Positions 23,845 to 36,189 are shown, numbered from the stretch's first letter. The stretch: 64,000 nucleotides of DNA from Sinohyriopsis cumingii (GCA_028554795.2 CM068828.1:15614814-15678813); one strand, 5' to 3'. Made by a program: numbers and translations. The notes: generated by a model from the letters alone, not told the origin.

Positions 23845-24195
23845 CTCAGGATTCTTTCACATGTCCAATATAAATAATAAGGACTTGTGCATAGGATTAT
23901 TTTACATGTCCTATAGAAATAATAAGGACTTGTGCATAGGATTATTGTACATGTCCTATAGAAATAACAAGGACTTGTGCATAGGATTATTGTACATGTC
24001 CTATAGAAATAATAAGGACTTGTGCATAGGATTATTTTACATGTCCTATAGAAATAACAAGGACTTGTGCATAGGATTATTGTACATGTCCTATAGAAAT
24101 AACAAGGACTTGTGCATAGGATTATTTTACATGTCCTATAGAAATAATAAGGACTTGTGCATAGGATTCCTTTACATGTCCTACAGAATAATGGA
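23845..24195 (+). repeat. 45-bp tandem repeat, about 7 copies
   Basis: Units of 45 bp with core AATAAGGACTTGTGCATAGG followed by ATTATTTTACATGTCCTATAG. Because 45 is divisible by three, long frames stay open on both strands (plus: NNKDLCIGLLYMSYR). Two opposed open frames over one array argue against coding. Confidence 0.93.
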
Positions 24196-25460
24196 TGACT
24201 TGAATAAACTTGACAGGTCATTACAAATGTCACTGAACTGTAACAGAAGTAAATATATCATTCTGGCAGTGAATTTTAACTGATCTGATATTGACTTCTT
24301 GCACTGTATTTTATCTGATGTTCCAGTGTATTTTACCTGATGTTGATTTCTAGCATTCTACTTTAACTACCCCCGATATAGACTGCAAAATCATAACAGT
24401 AATCCTAACAGTAGGACTGGACAGGGCAGTTCTGACAAGACCTAAGTAACCTCATAGTTTATCACAGGCCATCGCAAATGCACAATGAACCATCAATATA
24501 CAGTAACATCATTGACCTAGTTTTGGTAAAAGATCCATCCATGGTAAAGGCATAAGTTAGTATTGCTGGTTCCAATGGCAATGCATTGGTTATGACAAAG
24601 TAGACAGTAAGGATCGTTATGTGTAAAAATGATATGAAAATGCTAGATCTATTCCAAAGCAGACTGGGACCAGATTGATTCATATTCAAAGCAGATAACC
24701 TACAAGAGATATTTTTTCATTCAAAACAGGTGTGAACCAGTGCATTCTCTTTGCAACATACCTAGAACATCAGTCAAGAAAATCACAGCTACAACATTCC
24801 CTTTAAATTTTTAAACTAAGAACTCTTTTGATTCAATTCCAAGGTAAGAGAAATGATGAGACATAAATAAGATTGATTTAATCGGACACATAAATCTCCT
24901 CAGTGGAATAAGTAAAGACATAGCTGGAACAAGTGCAAGTTTGAATTTAAGAGCACAGAGATAGATTAGAAATTAATAATTTGTTAACTTAAGAACCTTA
25001 TATAAAAATCTCAGACACAATAAAATGACCTGGACTTGAGTAATTTCTAAGGTAAATTTCCATTCAACTCTTAAAGTAGGTCAGGTCTGTTTGCTTAAAT
25101 TTAACCAACATACTGACAAAAATCAGGTACACCATAGAATTTCCAAGGGAAAAGCCAATGTCCTGAACTCAAATCCAAGGAGACATCGTATTTATAAATG
25201 ATCATTATTTTTAAGTATAATCTACAGTCATGGACAAAAGTTAGTAGTGTAATATGTTGTGTACGAATTCTTGGACAAAATTTAAACACAATATAGATAT
25301 AAATAATGCCTGTACATATAACTGTATTATTGCAATTGCATTTAGAGTTGAAAGTTTTGAAAGTTTTAAGGGTATCTCAGGACAGGATGACTTAATCTAT
25401 ACAACAATGCACTTTTATGACTTCCCTGTACAGTGTTATCATGGTGAGAGATTTTAAAGG
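24196..25460 (+). other. Intron sequence, nothing recognised
   Basis: AT-rich, only short frames, no family match and no repeat recognised. Confidence 0.6.
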
Positions 25461-25464
25461 TTCA

Positions 25465-26560
25465 TTCCTTTTAGCTCAGTTGACCATAAGGCCGTGTAAG
25501 GCCAGGTAGGTAGATGGGATAACCCCATTTCCATCATGTGTTGTCTGTTTTGTGTCCTTTAAAAACTGCTGGTTCAAATTCTTAGAGATCAGTGAACCAG
25601 TTTCAGCCTAACTTTGCAGACAGCATCCTGGCATCAAGGATTTTCCCGTTTTTGCAGACAAAACCAGTGGACCCACAGATATTTCTACCATTACTAAAAA
25701 TATAAACTTTAAATTACAAATTCTCGAAAACCACTCACCAGAATTTGATCAAATTTGACAGAAAGTGCCATAACACAGAGGGCTTAAAATGTATTCAGAT
25801 GATGCTGATCTGCTATCAAGCATGGCCACTATTACTAAAAGTAGAAAAACTGATCTGCCATCAAGTATGGCCACCATTACTAAAAATAGAAAAACTGATC
25901 TGCCATCAAGCATGGCTGCCATTACTAAAATAGAAAAACTTTCAAGTGACTTAGTATTCTTCTCAAAAACTACACAATAGCATTTGAACAAATTTGACAG
26001 AAAACGCCATGGCATAGCAGTCTTTTGTATTGATACAAATGATGCTGAATCACAATCAAATATGACTACCATTACTAAAAATAGAACAACCTTTAAACTG
26101 TTTCTTCTTAAAAACCACTCTTCAGAATTTCACCAGCTTTAATATAAGTATCCAGGCATATAGACTTTATTTCTTTTTATAAATCATACTAAATTGAGAG
26201 TTAGCCACTATTACAAAAAATAGGAAAACCTTTTAATGATTTCTTTGAAAGAAACTAGTGGAAAATTACCAAATTTGACAAGATATTTTCAAGTTTGAAG
26301 GCCCCTAAAATTTATACAAATGAGGACAATTCACTATCAGATGCAGTGACCATAACTAACAGTAGAAAACTGTAACAACATCTTTTATCTATATAATTTT
26401 TTTTACAGAATTTGATCAACTTTTCAACAAAAATTCTGGCATTGAGTCCTTTCAGTTTTGGGCAAATAATGCCATCAGATATAGATAAAGATACCAAAAT
26501 TAGAGAAACCTTTAAACAGTTGTTTTCATGACATATATAGTCAACAGTATTGGAAGAAAG
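25465..26560 (+). repeat. Old dispersed repeat with ~240-bp internal reiteration
   Basis: Starts TTTTAGCTCAGTTGACCATAA and holds several diverged copies of a module. Each module has an AAAACCACTCACCAGAATTTG-like phrase, then TTTGACAGAAAG, a GATGCTGAT phrase, and GCCACTATTACTAAAAATAG. At 25795-25945 a 43-bp part of the module is amplified three times. Related modules occur at 28310-28730 and near 32650. It resembles an abundant bivalve interspersed repeat; that assignment is from memory. Confidence 0.6.
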
Positions 26561-26798
26561 TTCTGCAGAAAGCATCCAAATGACCCAAATTTCTTAGTGA
26601 ACTTCATTGCGTTTGGCAGATGTCAGGCAGGTGGGCAATCTGAAGTCCACTTTGGCCTCTTGTGTGAAAGCTATCAAGTTCTACTTACTTTCTTGAGAAG
26701 CACATGTATATTAAAATTTAAATTTGTATGGATTATTTAATTTAATCCTCAACGGAAATTTACAGGTTGAACTGCTGATCATTGGTTACTATTTCCAG

Positions 26799-26989
26799 GC
26801 AACAGCTAATGACCTTGAGGATGTGTTACCTTGTGGCTTGGTCAAAGGTCATGCTTACAGTGTGACAGCTGTCAAGAAGATCAAGCTAGGGACGGGATTA
26901 TTTTCGCTGTTCAACAGGGAATCACTTCGTATGATGCGCTGTAGAAACCCCTGGGGAGGAACAGAATGGAATGGTGCCTGGAGTGATGG
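26799..26989 (+). CDS. Calpain exon, PC2 with catalytic His and Asn
   Basis: 191 nt after a TTTCCAG acceptor, phase 0 in and two extra bases out (GG before GTAAAG). It encodes [20 protein letters not shown] and then a run through to [15 protein letters not shown]. The His of KGHAYSVT (codon 26850-26852) and the Asn of RNPWG (codon 26946-26948) are the calpain catalytic His and Asn, both intact. The hydrophobic LFSLFNRE segment before the Asn motif is typical of calpain-5-like proteins. The exon lies between an old dispersed repeat and a SINE. Confidence 0.96.
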
Positions 26990-27295
26990 GTAAAGGAGCT
27001 TTTCAACTTGCCACATTAAACATTAATTTCTATATTTCTTGGGGTGGGAGATGTGTTTTTTTTTTCTTCTTCTCCCATAGAATGTTACAGCATGTGAATA
27101 TAGTTATAAGTGCCATTACAAGTGTTTTAATTTGTCTTAGGATTTGTTCCAGTGTCTTGATAGTTTTTTTGTTCTGCTTCCTTTTATAGCTCACCCCATT
27201 ATAACACACTTTGCTATAATGCAGTTCTAGTTATAATGTGGTAATACTATAGAACCTATGGCCAAAATTATGAACATCTTTTTACAATAACTACA
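26990..27295 (+). other. Intron start, nothing recognised
   Basis: Unique intron sequence with a T-rich tract (27055-27078). The frames here are intron read-through. Confidence 0.6.
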
Positions 27296-27621
27296 GTCGT
27301 CAGAAGTGTGTGTTTGTGTGTGTGAATTTGGATTTTTAACGTAGCTTTAACAATGATTCAGCTATATCACTACGATGTCTGCAGTGTGGCAGTTTATAGT
27401 GATGTCTAACACTGGGGCATCATGCCACAGACATGTAGCATCATGTCCCACCCAGTCACATTGTCCTGACACCAGGCTGACCAGTCCTTACACTAACCTT
27501 AATGCTGAGCAGGGCAGCTGCTAGTACCATTTTATAAATCTTTGGTATGACACGACCAGGGTTCAAACCTGCAACCTTCCACATCCAAGGTGGATACTCT
27601 AACCATTTAGGCCACTGGAGC
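27296..27621 (-). mobile_element. tRNA-derived SINE with conserved core, copy 1
   Basis: On the minus strand the head has an A-box region TGGCCTAAATGGTTAGAG (27597-27614) and a B box GGTTTGAACCC with one mismatch (27559-27569). A core with GTGACTGGGTGGGACATGAT and a tail ending near GTTAAAGCTACGTTAAAAAT follow. The core resembles the deeply conserved Nin/META-type SINE domains of invertebrates; that naming is from memory. A second full copy is at 50004-50324 and a 3' fragment at 41814-41900. Confidence 0.85.
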
Positions 27622-28305
27622 AGTTTTACAGTCTCGAACTGAACTCTGATTAGCCACTACTGTATCAGACGTTGTCAGATATTGTATTCCTAACATGAAA
27701 TGGCACAATAAAGTAATGATGTCTCTAATAAGAGGTTTGTAATGGGTCTGTGTGATCTATTGTTTTTGGTAACAGGACATATAAATTTTGTTTAGCACAA
27801 AATCCACTCCAGCTCATCAAGTACATAATCTCTGTAAACACGATTTGCTGACCAGTCTGTTGTATATTATTGTTTATTGATAATTGGTCAGCAGCAGGTC
27901 ACTAAATGGATGAGCAGCGGTATGTCATGTACATGGTACTGCTTTCTTTGGTCTAGTGCTGTCCGAGTGTCAGTAAGCAATGACCTTCAGTAACCTGATC
28001 TTTGGTACCTGTCTGGCAAAACTAGTGATATGAGTGCTGCTGTGCAGTCCATAGTGCATTATTCCAAGAAAAGATAAACATATTCTTTGAAAGATAAGCT
28101 GGATGTTTCAAAGTGGAGAGGATAAAGAAAAAGACCTGCCATCACGCCATGTGTTGCTATGATGGAAAATAGCTCTGCACACCATGCTATCTCACGGAAT
28201 TGCAGCCATGGATCATCAAGAATATGTGGTGGTGTTGATAAAGTAGGCATATTTGTACTTTGCAAAGTTGCTGAACAAAATCAAATTAATTTGTAAAAAC
28301 ATTTA
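27622..28305 (+). other. Intron sequence, nothing recognised
   Basis: No repeat or coding signal recognised. The minus-strand frame at 28059-28265 has no recognisable features. Confidence 0.55.
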
Positions 28306-28309
28306 AGGC

Positions 28310-28735
28310 CTTTTCAATTTCTACACATGAAGCTGATTCTCCATCAGATATGGATGCCACTTACTAAGTAAGGAAAAAGCTTAAAAACTTCTAAGAAAAA
28401 CCAGTTGACCAGAATTTGACATATTGGACAGAAAGCAACAAAGCATCAAGACCTAAAAGATTGTACAGATAATTTTGGTCTGCCATGAAATATGGCTGCT
28501 ATTTCCAAAATAGAAACACAATGAAACTCCTTATCCTCAAAAACTGCAGAACATAATTCAACTGAATATGACAGATCATCCCATGGTAATGAGTCTTTCA
28601 AGTTCATTTAATTGATGCTGAACTTCCATAAAATATGTCTGGTGTTACTAAAAACACAAAATACTTTGAATAACTTTCTGAACCAAAAGTTGAGAAAATG
28701 CTTAGGAAACACCAAAACCCAAAACACAAATCTTT
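28310..28735 (+). repeat. Further modules of the old dispersed repeat
   Basis: Diverged copies of the module seen at 25465-26560: a GATGCTGAACTTCCATAAAA phrase, GTGTTACTAAAAACAC, and AAACCAGTTGACCAGAATTTG. Confidence 0.5.
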
Positions 28736-28774
28736 AAAGAATTCATTTATCAAAAAACCTGTGAACAAAGGGGT

Positions 28775-31772
28775 AGGTACTGTAATGGGTAGGTAATGTA
28801 AGGGGTAGGTACTGTAATGGGTAGGTAATGTAAGGGGTAGGTACTGTAATGGGTAGGTAATGTAAGGGGTAGGTACTGTAATGGGTAGGTACTGTAAAGG
28901 GTAGGTACTGTAATGGGTAGGTACTGTAATGGGTAGGTAATGTAAGGGGTAGGTACTGTAATGGGTAGGTACTGTAATGGGTAGGTACTGTAAAGGGTAG
29001 GTACTGTAAAGGGTAGGTACTGTAATGGGTAGGTACTGTATGGGGTAGGTACTGTAATGGGTAGGTAATGTAAGGGGTAGGTACTGTAATGGGTAGGTAC
29101 TGTATGGGGTAGGTACTGTAATGGGTAGGTAATGTAAGGGGTAGGTACTATAATGGGTAGGTACTGTAATGGGTAGGTAATGTAATGGGTAGGTAATGTA
29201 ATGGGTAGGTACTGTAATGGGTAGGTACTGTAATGGGTAGGTAATGTAAGGGGTAGGTACTGTAATGGGTAGGTAATGTAATGGATAGGTAATGTAATGG
29301 GTAGGTAATGTAATGGGTAGGTACTGTAATGGGTAGGTAATGTAATGGGTAGGTACTGTAATGGGTAGGTAATGTAAGGGGTAGGTACTGTAATGGGTAG
29401 GTAATGTAAGGGGTAGGTACTGTAATGGGTAGGTAATGTAATGGGTAGGTAATGTAATGGGTAGGTAATGTAATGGGTAGGTACTGTAATGGGTAGGTAA
29501 TGTAAGGGGTAGGTACTGTAATGGGTAGGTACTGTAATGGGTAGGTACTGTAATGGGTAGGTGCTGTAATGGGTAGGTAATGTAAGGGGTAGGTACTATA
29601 ATGGGTAGGTACTGTAATGGGTAGGTACTGTAATGGGTAGGTAATGTAATGGGTAGGTAATGTAATGGGTAGGTACTGTAATGGGTAGGTAATGTAATGG
29701 GTAGGTAATGTAATGGGTAGGTAATGTAAGGGGTAGGTACTGTAATGGGTAGGTAATGTAAGGGGTAGGTACTGTAATGGGTAGGTGCTGTAATGGGTAG
29801 GTAATGTAAGGGGTAGGTACTATAATGGGTAGGTACTGTAATGGGTAGGTACTGTAATGGGTAGGTAATGTAATGGGTAGGTACTGTAATGGGTAGGTAA
29901 TGTAATGGGTAGGTAATGTAAGGGGTAGGTACTGTAATGGGTAGGTACTGTAATGGGTAGGTACTGTAATGGGTAGGTAATGTAATGGGTAGGTACTGTA
30001 ATGGGTAGGTAATGTAATGGGTAGGTAATGTAATGGGTAGGTAATGTAAGGGGTAGGTACTGTAATGGGTAGGTAATGTAATGGGTAGGTACTGTAATGG
30101 GTAGGTAATGTAATGGGTAGGTAATGTAATGGGTAGGTAATGTAAGGGGTAGGTACTGTAATGGGTAGGTAATGTAATGGGTAGGTAATGTAAGGGGTAG
30201 GTACTATAATGGGTAGGTAATGTAAGGGGTAGGTACTGTAATGGGTAGGTACTGTAATGGGTAGGTAATGTAAGGGGTAGGTACTGTAATGGGTAGGTAA
30301 TGTAAGGGGTAGGTACTATAATGGGTAGGTAATGTAAGGGGTAGGTACTGTAATGGGTAGGTAATGTAAGGGGTAGGTACTGTAATGGGTAGGTACTGTA
30401 TGGGGTAGGTACTGTAATGGGTAGGTACTGTAATGGGTAGGTAATGTAAGGGGTAGGTACTATAATAGGTAGGTACTGTAATGGGTAGGTACTGTAATGG
30501 GTAGGTAATGTAATGGGTAGGTAATGTAAGGGGTAGATACTGTAATGGGTAGGTAATGTAAGGGGTAGGTACTATAATGGGTAGGTACTGTAATATGTAG
30601 GAAATGTAATGGGTAGGTAATGTAATGGGTAGGTACTATAATGGGTAGGTAATGTAATGGGTAGGTACTGTAATGGGTAGGTACTGTAATGGGTAGGTGC
30701 TGTAATGGGTAGGTAATGTAAGGGGTAGGTACTGTAATGGGTAGGTACTGTAATGGGTAGGTAATGTAAGGGGTAGGTACTGTAATGGGTAGGTAATGTA
30801 ATGGGTAGGTAATGTAATGGGTAGGTACTGTAAGGGGTAGGTACTGTAAGGGGTAGGTACTGTAAAGGGTAGGTAATGTAATGGGTAGGTACTGTAAGGG
30901 GTAGGTACTGTAATGGGTAGGTAATGTAATGGGTAGGTACTGTAATGGGTAGGTAATGTAATGGGTAGGTACTGTAATGGGTAGGTAGTGTAAGGGATAG
31001 GTACTGTAAGGGGTAGGTACTGTAATGGGTAGGTACTATAATGGGTAGGTACTGTAATGGGTAGGTAATGTAATGGGTAGGTAATGTAAGGGGTAGGTAC
31101 TGTAAGGGGTAGGTAATGTAAGGGGTAGGTACTGTAATGGGTAGGTAATGTAAGGGGTAGGTACTGTAATGGGTAGGTAATGTAAGGGGTAGGTACTGTA
31201 ATGGGTAGGTACTGTAAAGGGTAGGTACTGTAATGGGTAGGTAATGTAAGGGGTAGGTACTGTAATGGGTAGGTACTGTAATGGGTAGGTACTGTAATGG
31301 GTAGGTAATGTAATGGGTAGGTACTGTAATGGGTAGGTAATGTAATGGGTAGGTACTGTAATGGGTAGGTAGTGTAAGGGGTAGGTACTGTAATGGGTAG
31401 GTAATGTAATGGGTAGGTAATGTAATGGGTAGGTACTGTAATGGGTAGGTAATGTAATGGGTAGGTAATGTAATGGGTAGGTAATGTAAGGGGTAGGTAC
31501 TGTAATGGGTAGGTACTGTAATGGGTAGGTATTGTAATGGGTAGGTAATGTAAGGGGTAGGTACTGTAATGGGTAGGTACTGTAATGGGTAGGTAATGTA
31601 AGGGGTAGGTACTGTAATGGGTAGGTAATGTAATGGGTAGGTACTGTAATGGGTAGGTAATGTAAGGGGTAGGTACTGTAATGGGTAGGTACTGTAATGG
31701 GTAGGTACTATAATGGGTAGGTAATGTAAGGGGTAGGTACTGTAATGGGTAGGTAATGTAAAGGGTAGGTAC
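28775..31772. repeat. 16-bp minisatellite of two main unit types
   Basis: About 185 head-to-tail 16-bp units over 3 kb. They are mainly GTACTGTAATGGGTAG and GTAATGTAAGGGGTAG plus hybrids (GTAATGTAATGGGTAG, GTACTGTAAAGGGTAG). The phase is strikingly constant, with very few indels. Every unit presents AG|GTA and many present GGGTAGGTA, which resembles a 5' splice site. No long frame is open because 16 is not a multiple of three. Confidence 0.96.
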
Positions 31773-32735
31773 TGTAAGATTCAGTTTCTGCCCATAATCA
31801 GGTCAAGATGAAACTTAAAATGTGCCCCTCTCCCTTCCTTAATAATGTATTTAATTTTTATCTAGGGCTGCTAGAGATAAAAAGCTATTGTTATAATACT
31901 TTGTACTTTTGTGGCGCATAAAGTGAGGGACATAAAGGGTGAGTTAAGAATACAGTTTGTCATTAGTTTTCTTTTTGTTAAGGATGAGCACAAATGAGAA
32001 TATGTTTGAAGTTTCCATATGTGTTAGATGGTTTTAAAAAAGTGTCTTGTGTAAAAAAATAAAACATGTTCTCAATTGTGCTGGTAGTTTTTGAGGTCTT
32101 TGAAGATGCAGCAATTTTTTTAAAATTTGTGGGTTTTGACAAACTTATGCCCATTTACTTAGGAACAAAATAAAATGTTTATTTCACAGTGTTTCTCTAT
32201 ATCATACTTTTCCATATTACAGTGGACATGTAGTCAAAAAATGTTATGCACTCATTGTTGCAGAAATTTCAGTTAGATATAGTTAATACTTGACAGTTAT
32301 AGAGATGCTGATTGACTTAAATTTTCTAATTTTTCTAATTATTCATGCATACCTTTTTATTGAGTAAAAATATGAATTTGATTGTTGCATGTAGGCCACC
32401 TTACGTTTTTAAAAATATCTCGAATTTTAGCACAAAATGGCCATCTTATACCAATTGCAATGTTATGAGCACATTCCTATCACATAATACCAGACAATTT
32501 AAATAAATCAATTGCAGTTTTAAGGTTTTCAGTGTTGATTTCAGATCAACTACTTTTTTGAAAATTTTTAATTCTTGGGCCAAAAAAGCCATATATTACT
32601 TTCCCTTTCTATGAGAGCCTCTTTTTGTGAGGACCTTTGAAGTTACAAATAATGCTGTTCATTGATCAGATATGGTTGCTGTTACTAAAATTAATATTGG
32701 CATGCATGATAATAACCCAGATTTCTTTGCCAGCT
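31773..32735 (+). other. AT-rich intron, nothing recognised
   Basis: Unique sequence, many poly-T and poly-A tracts, no coding signal. A weak dispersed-repeat phrase (GATATGGTTGCTGTTACTAA) lies near 32665. Confidence 0.55.
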
Positions 32736-32739
32736 GCCC

Positions 32740-34335
32740 TTGCATTTGGCATTGAGGGATATATCTTTCATGTAATTGATATCAGGCATATATGGGCTTG
32801 CATTTGGCATTGAGGTAGACATCGTTCATATATTAATTGATATCAGGCCTACATGGGCCCTTTCATTTGACATTGAGGTAGATGTCATTCAGGTAATTGA
32901 TATCAGGCCTACATGAGCCCTTGCATTTGACATTGAGGTAGATGTCAGTCATGTAATTGATATTAGGCCTGCATGGGCCCTTGCATTTGACCTTGAGATA
33001 GATGTCATTCAGGTAATTGATATTAGGCCTACATGGGCCCTTGCATTTGACACTGAGGTAGATGTCAGTCATGTAATTGATATTAGGCCTACATGGGCCC
33101 TTGCATTTGACATTAAGGTAGATGTCATTCAGGTAATTGATATTAGGCTTGCATGGGCCCTTGCATTTGACATTGAGGTAGATGTCATTCAGGTAATTGA
33201 TATCAGGCCTACATGAGCCCTTGCATTTGACATTGAGGTAGATGTCAGTCATGTAATTGATATTAGGCATGTATGGGCCCTTGCATTTGACATTGAGATA
33301 GATGTCATTCAGGTAATTGATATCAAGCCTACATGGGCCCTTGCATTTGACACTGAGGTAGATGTCAGTCATGTAATTGATATTAGGCCTGCATGGGCCC
33401 TTGCATTTGACATTGATGTAGATGTCATTCAGGTAATTGATATCAGGCCTGCATGGGCCCTTGCATTTGACATTGAGATAGATGTCATTCAGGTAATTGA
33501 TATCAAGCCTACATGGGCCCTTGCATTTGACACTGAGGTAGATGTCAGTCATGTAATTGATATTAGGCCTGCATGGGCCCTTGCATTTGACATTGATGTA
33601 GATGTCATTCAGGTAATTGATATCAAGCCTGCATGGGCCCTTGCATTTGACATTGAGATAGATGTCAGCCATGTAATTGATATTAGGCTTGCATGGGCCC
33701 TTGCATTTAACACTGAGGTAGACGTCAGTCATGTAATTGATATCAGGCCTACATGGGCCATTGCATTTGACATTAAGGTAGATGTCAGTCATGTAATTAA
33801 TATTAAGCTTACATGGGCCCTTGCATTTGACATTGAGGTAGATGTCAGTCATGTAATTGATATTAGGCCTGCATGGGCCCTTGCATTTGACATTGAAGTA
33901 GATGTCATTCAGGTAATTGATATCAGGCCTGCATGGGCCCTTGCATTTGACATTGAGGTAGATGTCATTCATGTAATTGATATTAGGCCTGCATGGGCCC
34001 TTGCATTTGACATTGAGGTAGATGTCATTCAGGTAATTGTTATCAGGCCTGCATGGATGCTTGTATTTGACTTTGAGGTAGATGTCATTCAGGTAATTGA
34101 TATCAGGCCTGCATGGGCCCTTGCATTTGACATTGAGGTAGATGTCATTCAGGTAATGATATCAGGCCTGCATGGGCCTTTGAATTTGACATTGAGGTAG
34201 ATGTCATTCAGGTAATTGATATCAGGCCTGCATGGGCCCTTGCATTTAGCATTGAGGTAGATGTCAATCATGTGATGATATCAGGCCTGCATGGGCCCTT
34301 GCATTTAGCATTGATGTAGATGTCATTCATATGAT
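32740..34335. repeat. 60-bp minisatellite with open minus frame
   Basis: About 26 units of 60 bp with core CATTTGACATTGAGGTAGAT followed by GTCATTCAGGTAATTGATATC and a GGCCTGCATGGGCCCTTG palindrome-like segment. Because 60 = 3 x 20, a minus frame of 369 codons stays open (32863-33972) as a 20-residue repeat (NVKCKGPCRPNINY...). Units from 34160 onward carry indels that break it. Each full unit on the plus strand presents CAG|GTAATT, a good donor-like match, or an ATG|TAATT variant. I treat the frame as non-coding: no start context, no splice structure and opposite orientation inside a calpain intron. Confidence 0.93.
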
Positions 34336-34339
34336 TGAT

Positions 34340-35483
34340 TTCAGATCAACATGGACCTCATGTTTTAACTATTATTATATGCTAATTGTTTTCTCCATTA
34401 ACTTTACATTGTCAGAATCATGCAGTATTACCTGATACTGAACTCATGCACAAATACACAAGTCATATTGCATTCATGTGCCTAAAGGAACTACTTTCTA
34501 TTGTAAACAAACAATGGACACAGGTGCCAACACTTTTGATTTGTAAACAAATCATGTACACTCGCGTAGTTGCGTTTTACGTTGTGGTTGTTTAAATTTG
34601 TTTCTGAATGAAGTTAAGCAGATGTTTCATGGACTGACACATGCCACGTTAACTTTTTTGATAGAATGTTTTGGATTTAGGCTAGCTATACTACAGATGC
34701 AAGAAAGGGTCCTTACAAATAACATACTAGTGACAAGGCATATACTGTCTTCTTTAGCTGGTGATAAGAATGACAAAATAAATATATTTACAGTTGTACA
34801 TCCTGAATTTCCTCAAAATGTACTTTCTTAGTTCTGCAAATTTGAATTACATGAGCCATGTCATAGGTTCTCAATCTTGATTACACATTTCAAAATTGTA
34901 CTGTAATCTTGAATATAAGTGCAGTTACATCCACCTTGCTGCACTCAAAATGAAATAAGCATTAAATTCTATAGCGTCTTTTTGATAATTGCAATTGAAA
35001 GACTTCATATTATTCCCACATTATAATTTCAAACATTCAGTGACAGAAACATAAACACATTTGCAGATGTCAACGCGCTTCTCCCTCGCTTCTTCAATCC
35101 GATATATTTAATGTGGAATTGTCACATATAAATCCAGTCCATAATCACGAAAGTTCGTAGAATCGGAAAAAATATCAAAATCGTTTCATTCCAGATCAGA
35201 TGGAAAAGTTGTTGCAATGCACATTCATTCATAATATGACTCCAAATTTCAATTTTAACTAGACACGCCATTTTCTTTCGAGAGTTATGTTGAGCGCGTG
35301 TTTAAGTTCAGATTTATCTGGGCGGAGTTACGTGTGCCGTAATAATGTTGATGCGTAATGATGAATCTGCGCTGGTATATTTAGTTTGGAATACAGAATA
35401 CATTCAGTTACTTTGTTTCTCGTAGTGTATTTTGTTAATATAATTAAGCATTAGGTAAAGTAAAAAATGAGCATATAATAAAA
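34340..35483 (+). other. Intron sequence; CpG-richer stretch at 35070-35400
   Basis: No gene found. 35070-35400 keeps many more CpG dinucleotides than the surrounding AT-rich intron (AACGCGC, GAGCGCGTG, GGGCGGAG, ACGTGTGCCG). That is typical of a recent insertion or unmethylated DNA. I could not define its ends. Confidence 0.5.
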
Positions 35484-35610
35484 AGGTTACTGCATTTGTA
35501 TGGAAAAATATGACCTCGTTTTTTCGGACGGATATACTGCACTCCCAAGGTCATGCAGTGTTTCCATTTGAAAAACTCATTCATATTTTCCCATACAAAT
35601 GCAGTAACCT
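35484..35610. mobile_element. Foldback MITE, 127 bp, copy 1
   Basis: A ~30-bp terminal inverted repeat: left arm AGGTTACTGCATTTGTATGG plus AAAAATATGA (35484-35513), right arm its reverse complement (35581-35610) with one mismatch. The loop contains TGCACTCCCAAG. A homologous copy in the opposite orientation lies at 59012-59125. There is no coding capacity. The target duplication is unclear, so the superfamily is not assigned. Confidence 0.85.
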
Positions 35611-36069
35611 ATAATTCTGGTGCAGTGATATTGCACAATAATGTCAGAATTATCAGTTGTTGTATTGTTATGATAATTTTGTAATTTATTAACTGCATGG
35701 TTGTGTGAATGTGATGTAAATGGGTATAAATGTGGTTTTTGGTCTTTGTTTTTAATGAGGATTTTTTGCCACTGTTTCTGATTATATATCTATACATCTG
35801 ATTATGAAAGAAGCAAAACTTAAAGTCAGGATATTTCAAAGAAACTCCACACACACGATACCAGGTATGTCTGTAGGGAAATTGTGAAATCCTGACAATA
35901 CATCAGTAAAAAAAGGTAGGATGAAGTTATCAATGATGCTACAGTAACATACTTCAGCATACAGTCCTTATCACATTTATAAAATCAACAGTAGGCAAAT
36001 AAATAAATAATTTCAGTCAGTTGTTATGCCTTTATATAATTGTGTTTGTATTTGTATTTCTAACTGTAG
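35611..36069 (+). other. Intron tail before exon, nothing recognised
   Basis: Unique AT-rich sequence ending in the acceptor TTTCTAACTGTAG at 36069. Confidence 0.6.
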
Positions 36070-36147
36070 GTCTCCAGAATGGAAGAAAGTTAGTGAGAGT
36101 CAGAAGAAAGAGATGGGTCTTACCTTTGATGACAATGGAGAATTTTG
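36070..36147 (+). CDS. Calpain exon, end of PC2
   Basis: A 78-nt exon: one base completes the split Gly codon, 25 codons follow, and two bases (TG) are carried to the next exon before GTAGGT. The peptide is SPEWKKVSESQKKEMGLTFD followed by DNGEF, and the split Trp gives EFW. This matches the conserved WSD-x-S-x-EW...DDGEFWM block of calpains. The exon sits immediately before a 4.7-kb pair of 42-bp arrays. Confidence 0.94.
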
Positions 36148-36189
36148 GTAGGTATAGAGCTTCTGTTTGTGATTTAATTCATGCAGACC

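Noticed and set aside
23823-24233. 136-codon minus frame with Cys-rich repeats
   Set aside because: It is antisense to an equally long plus frame over the same 45-bp array. Both are open because 45 is divisible by three.
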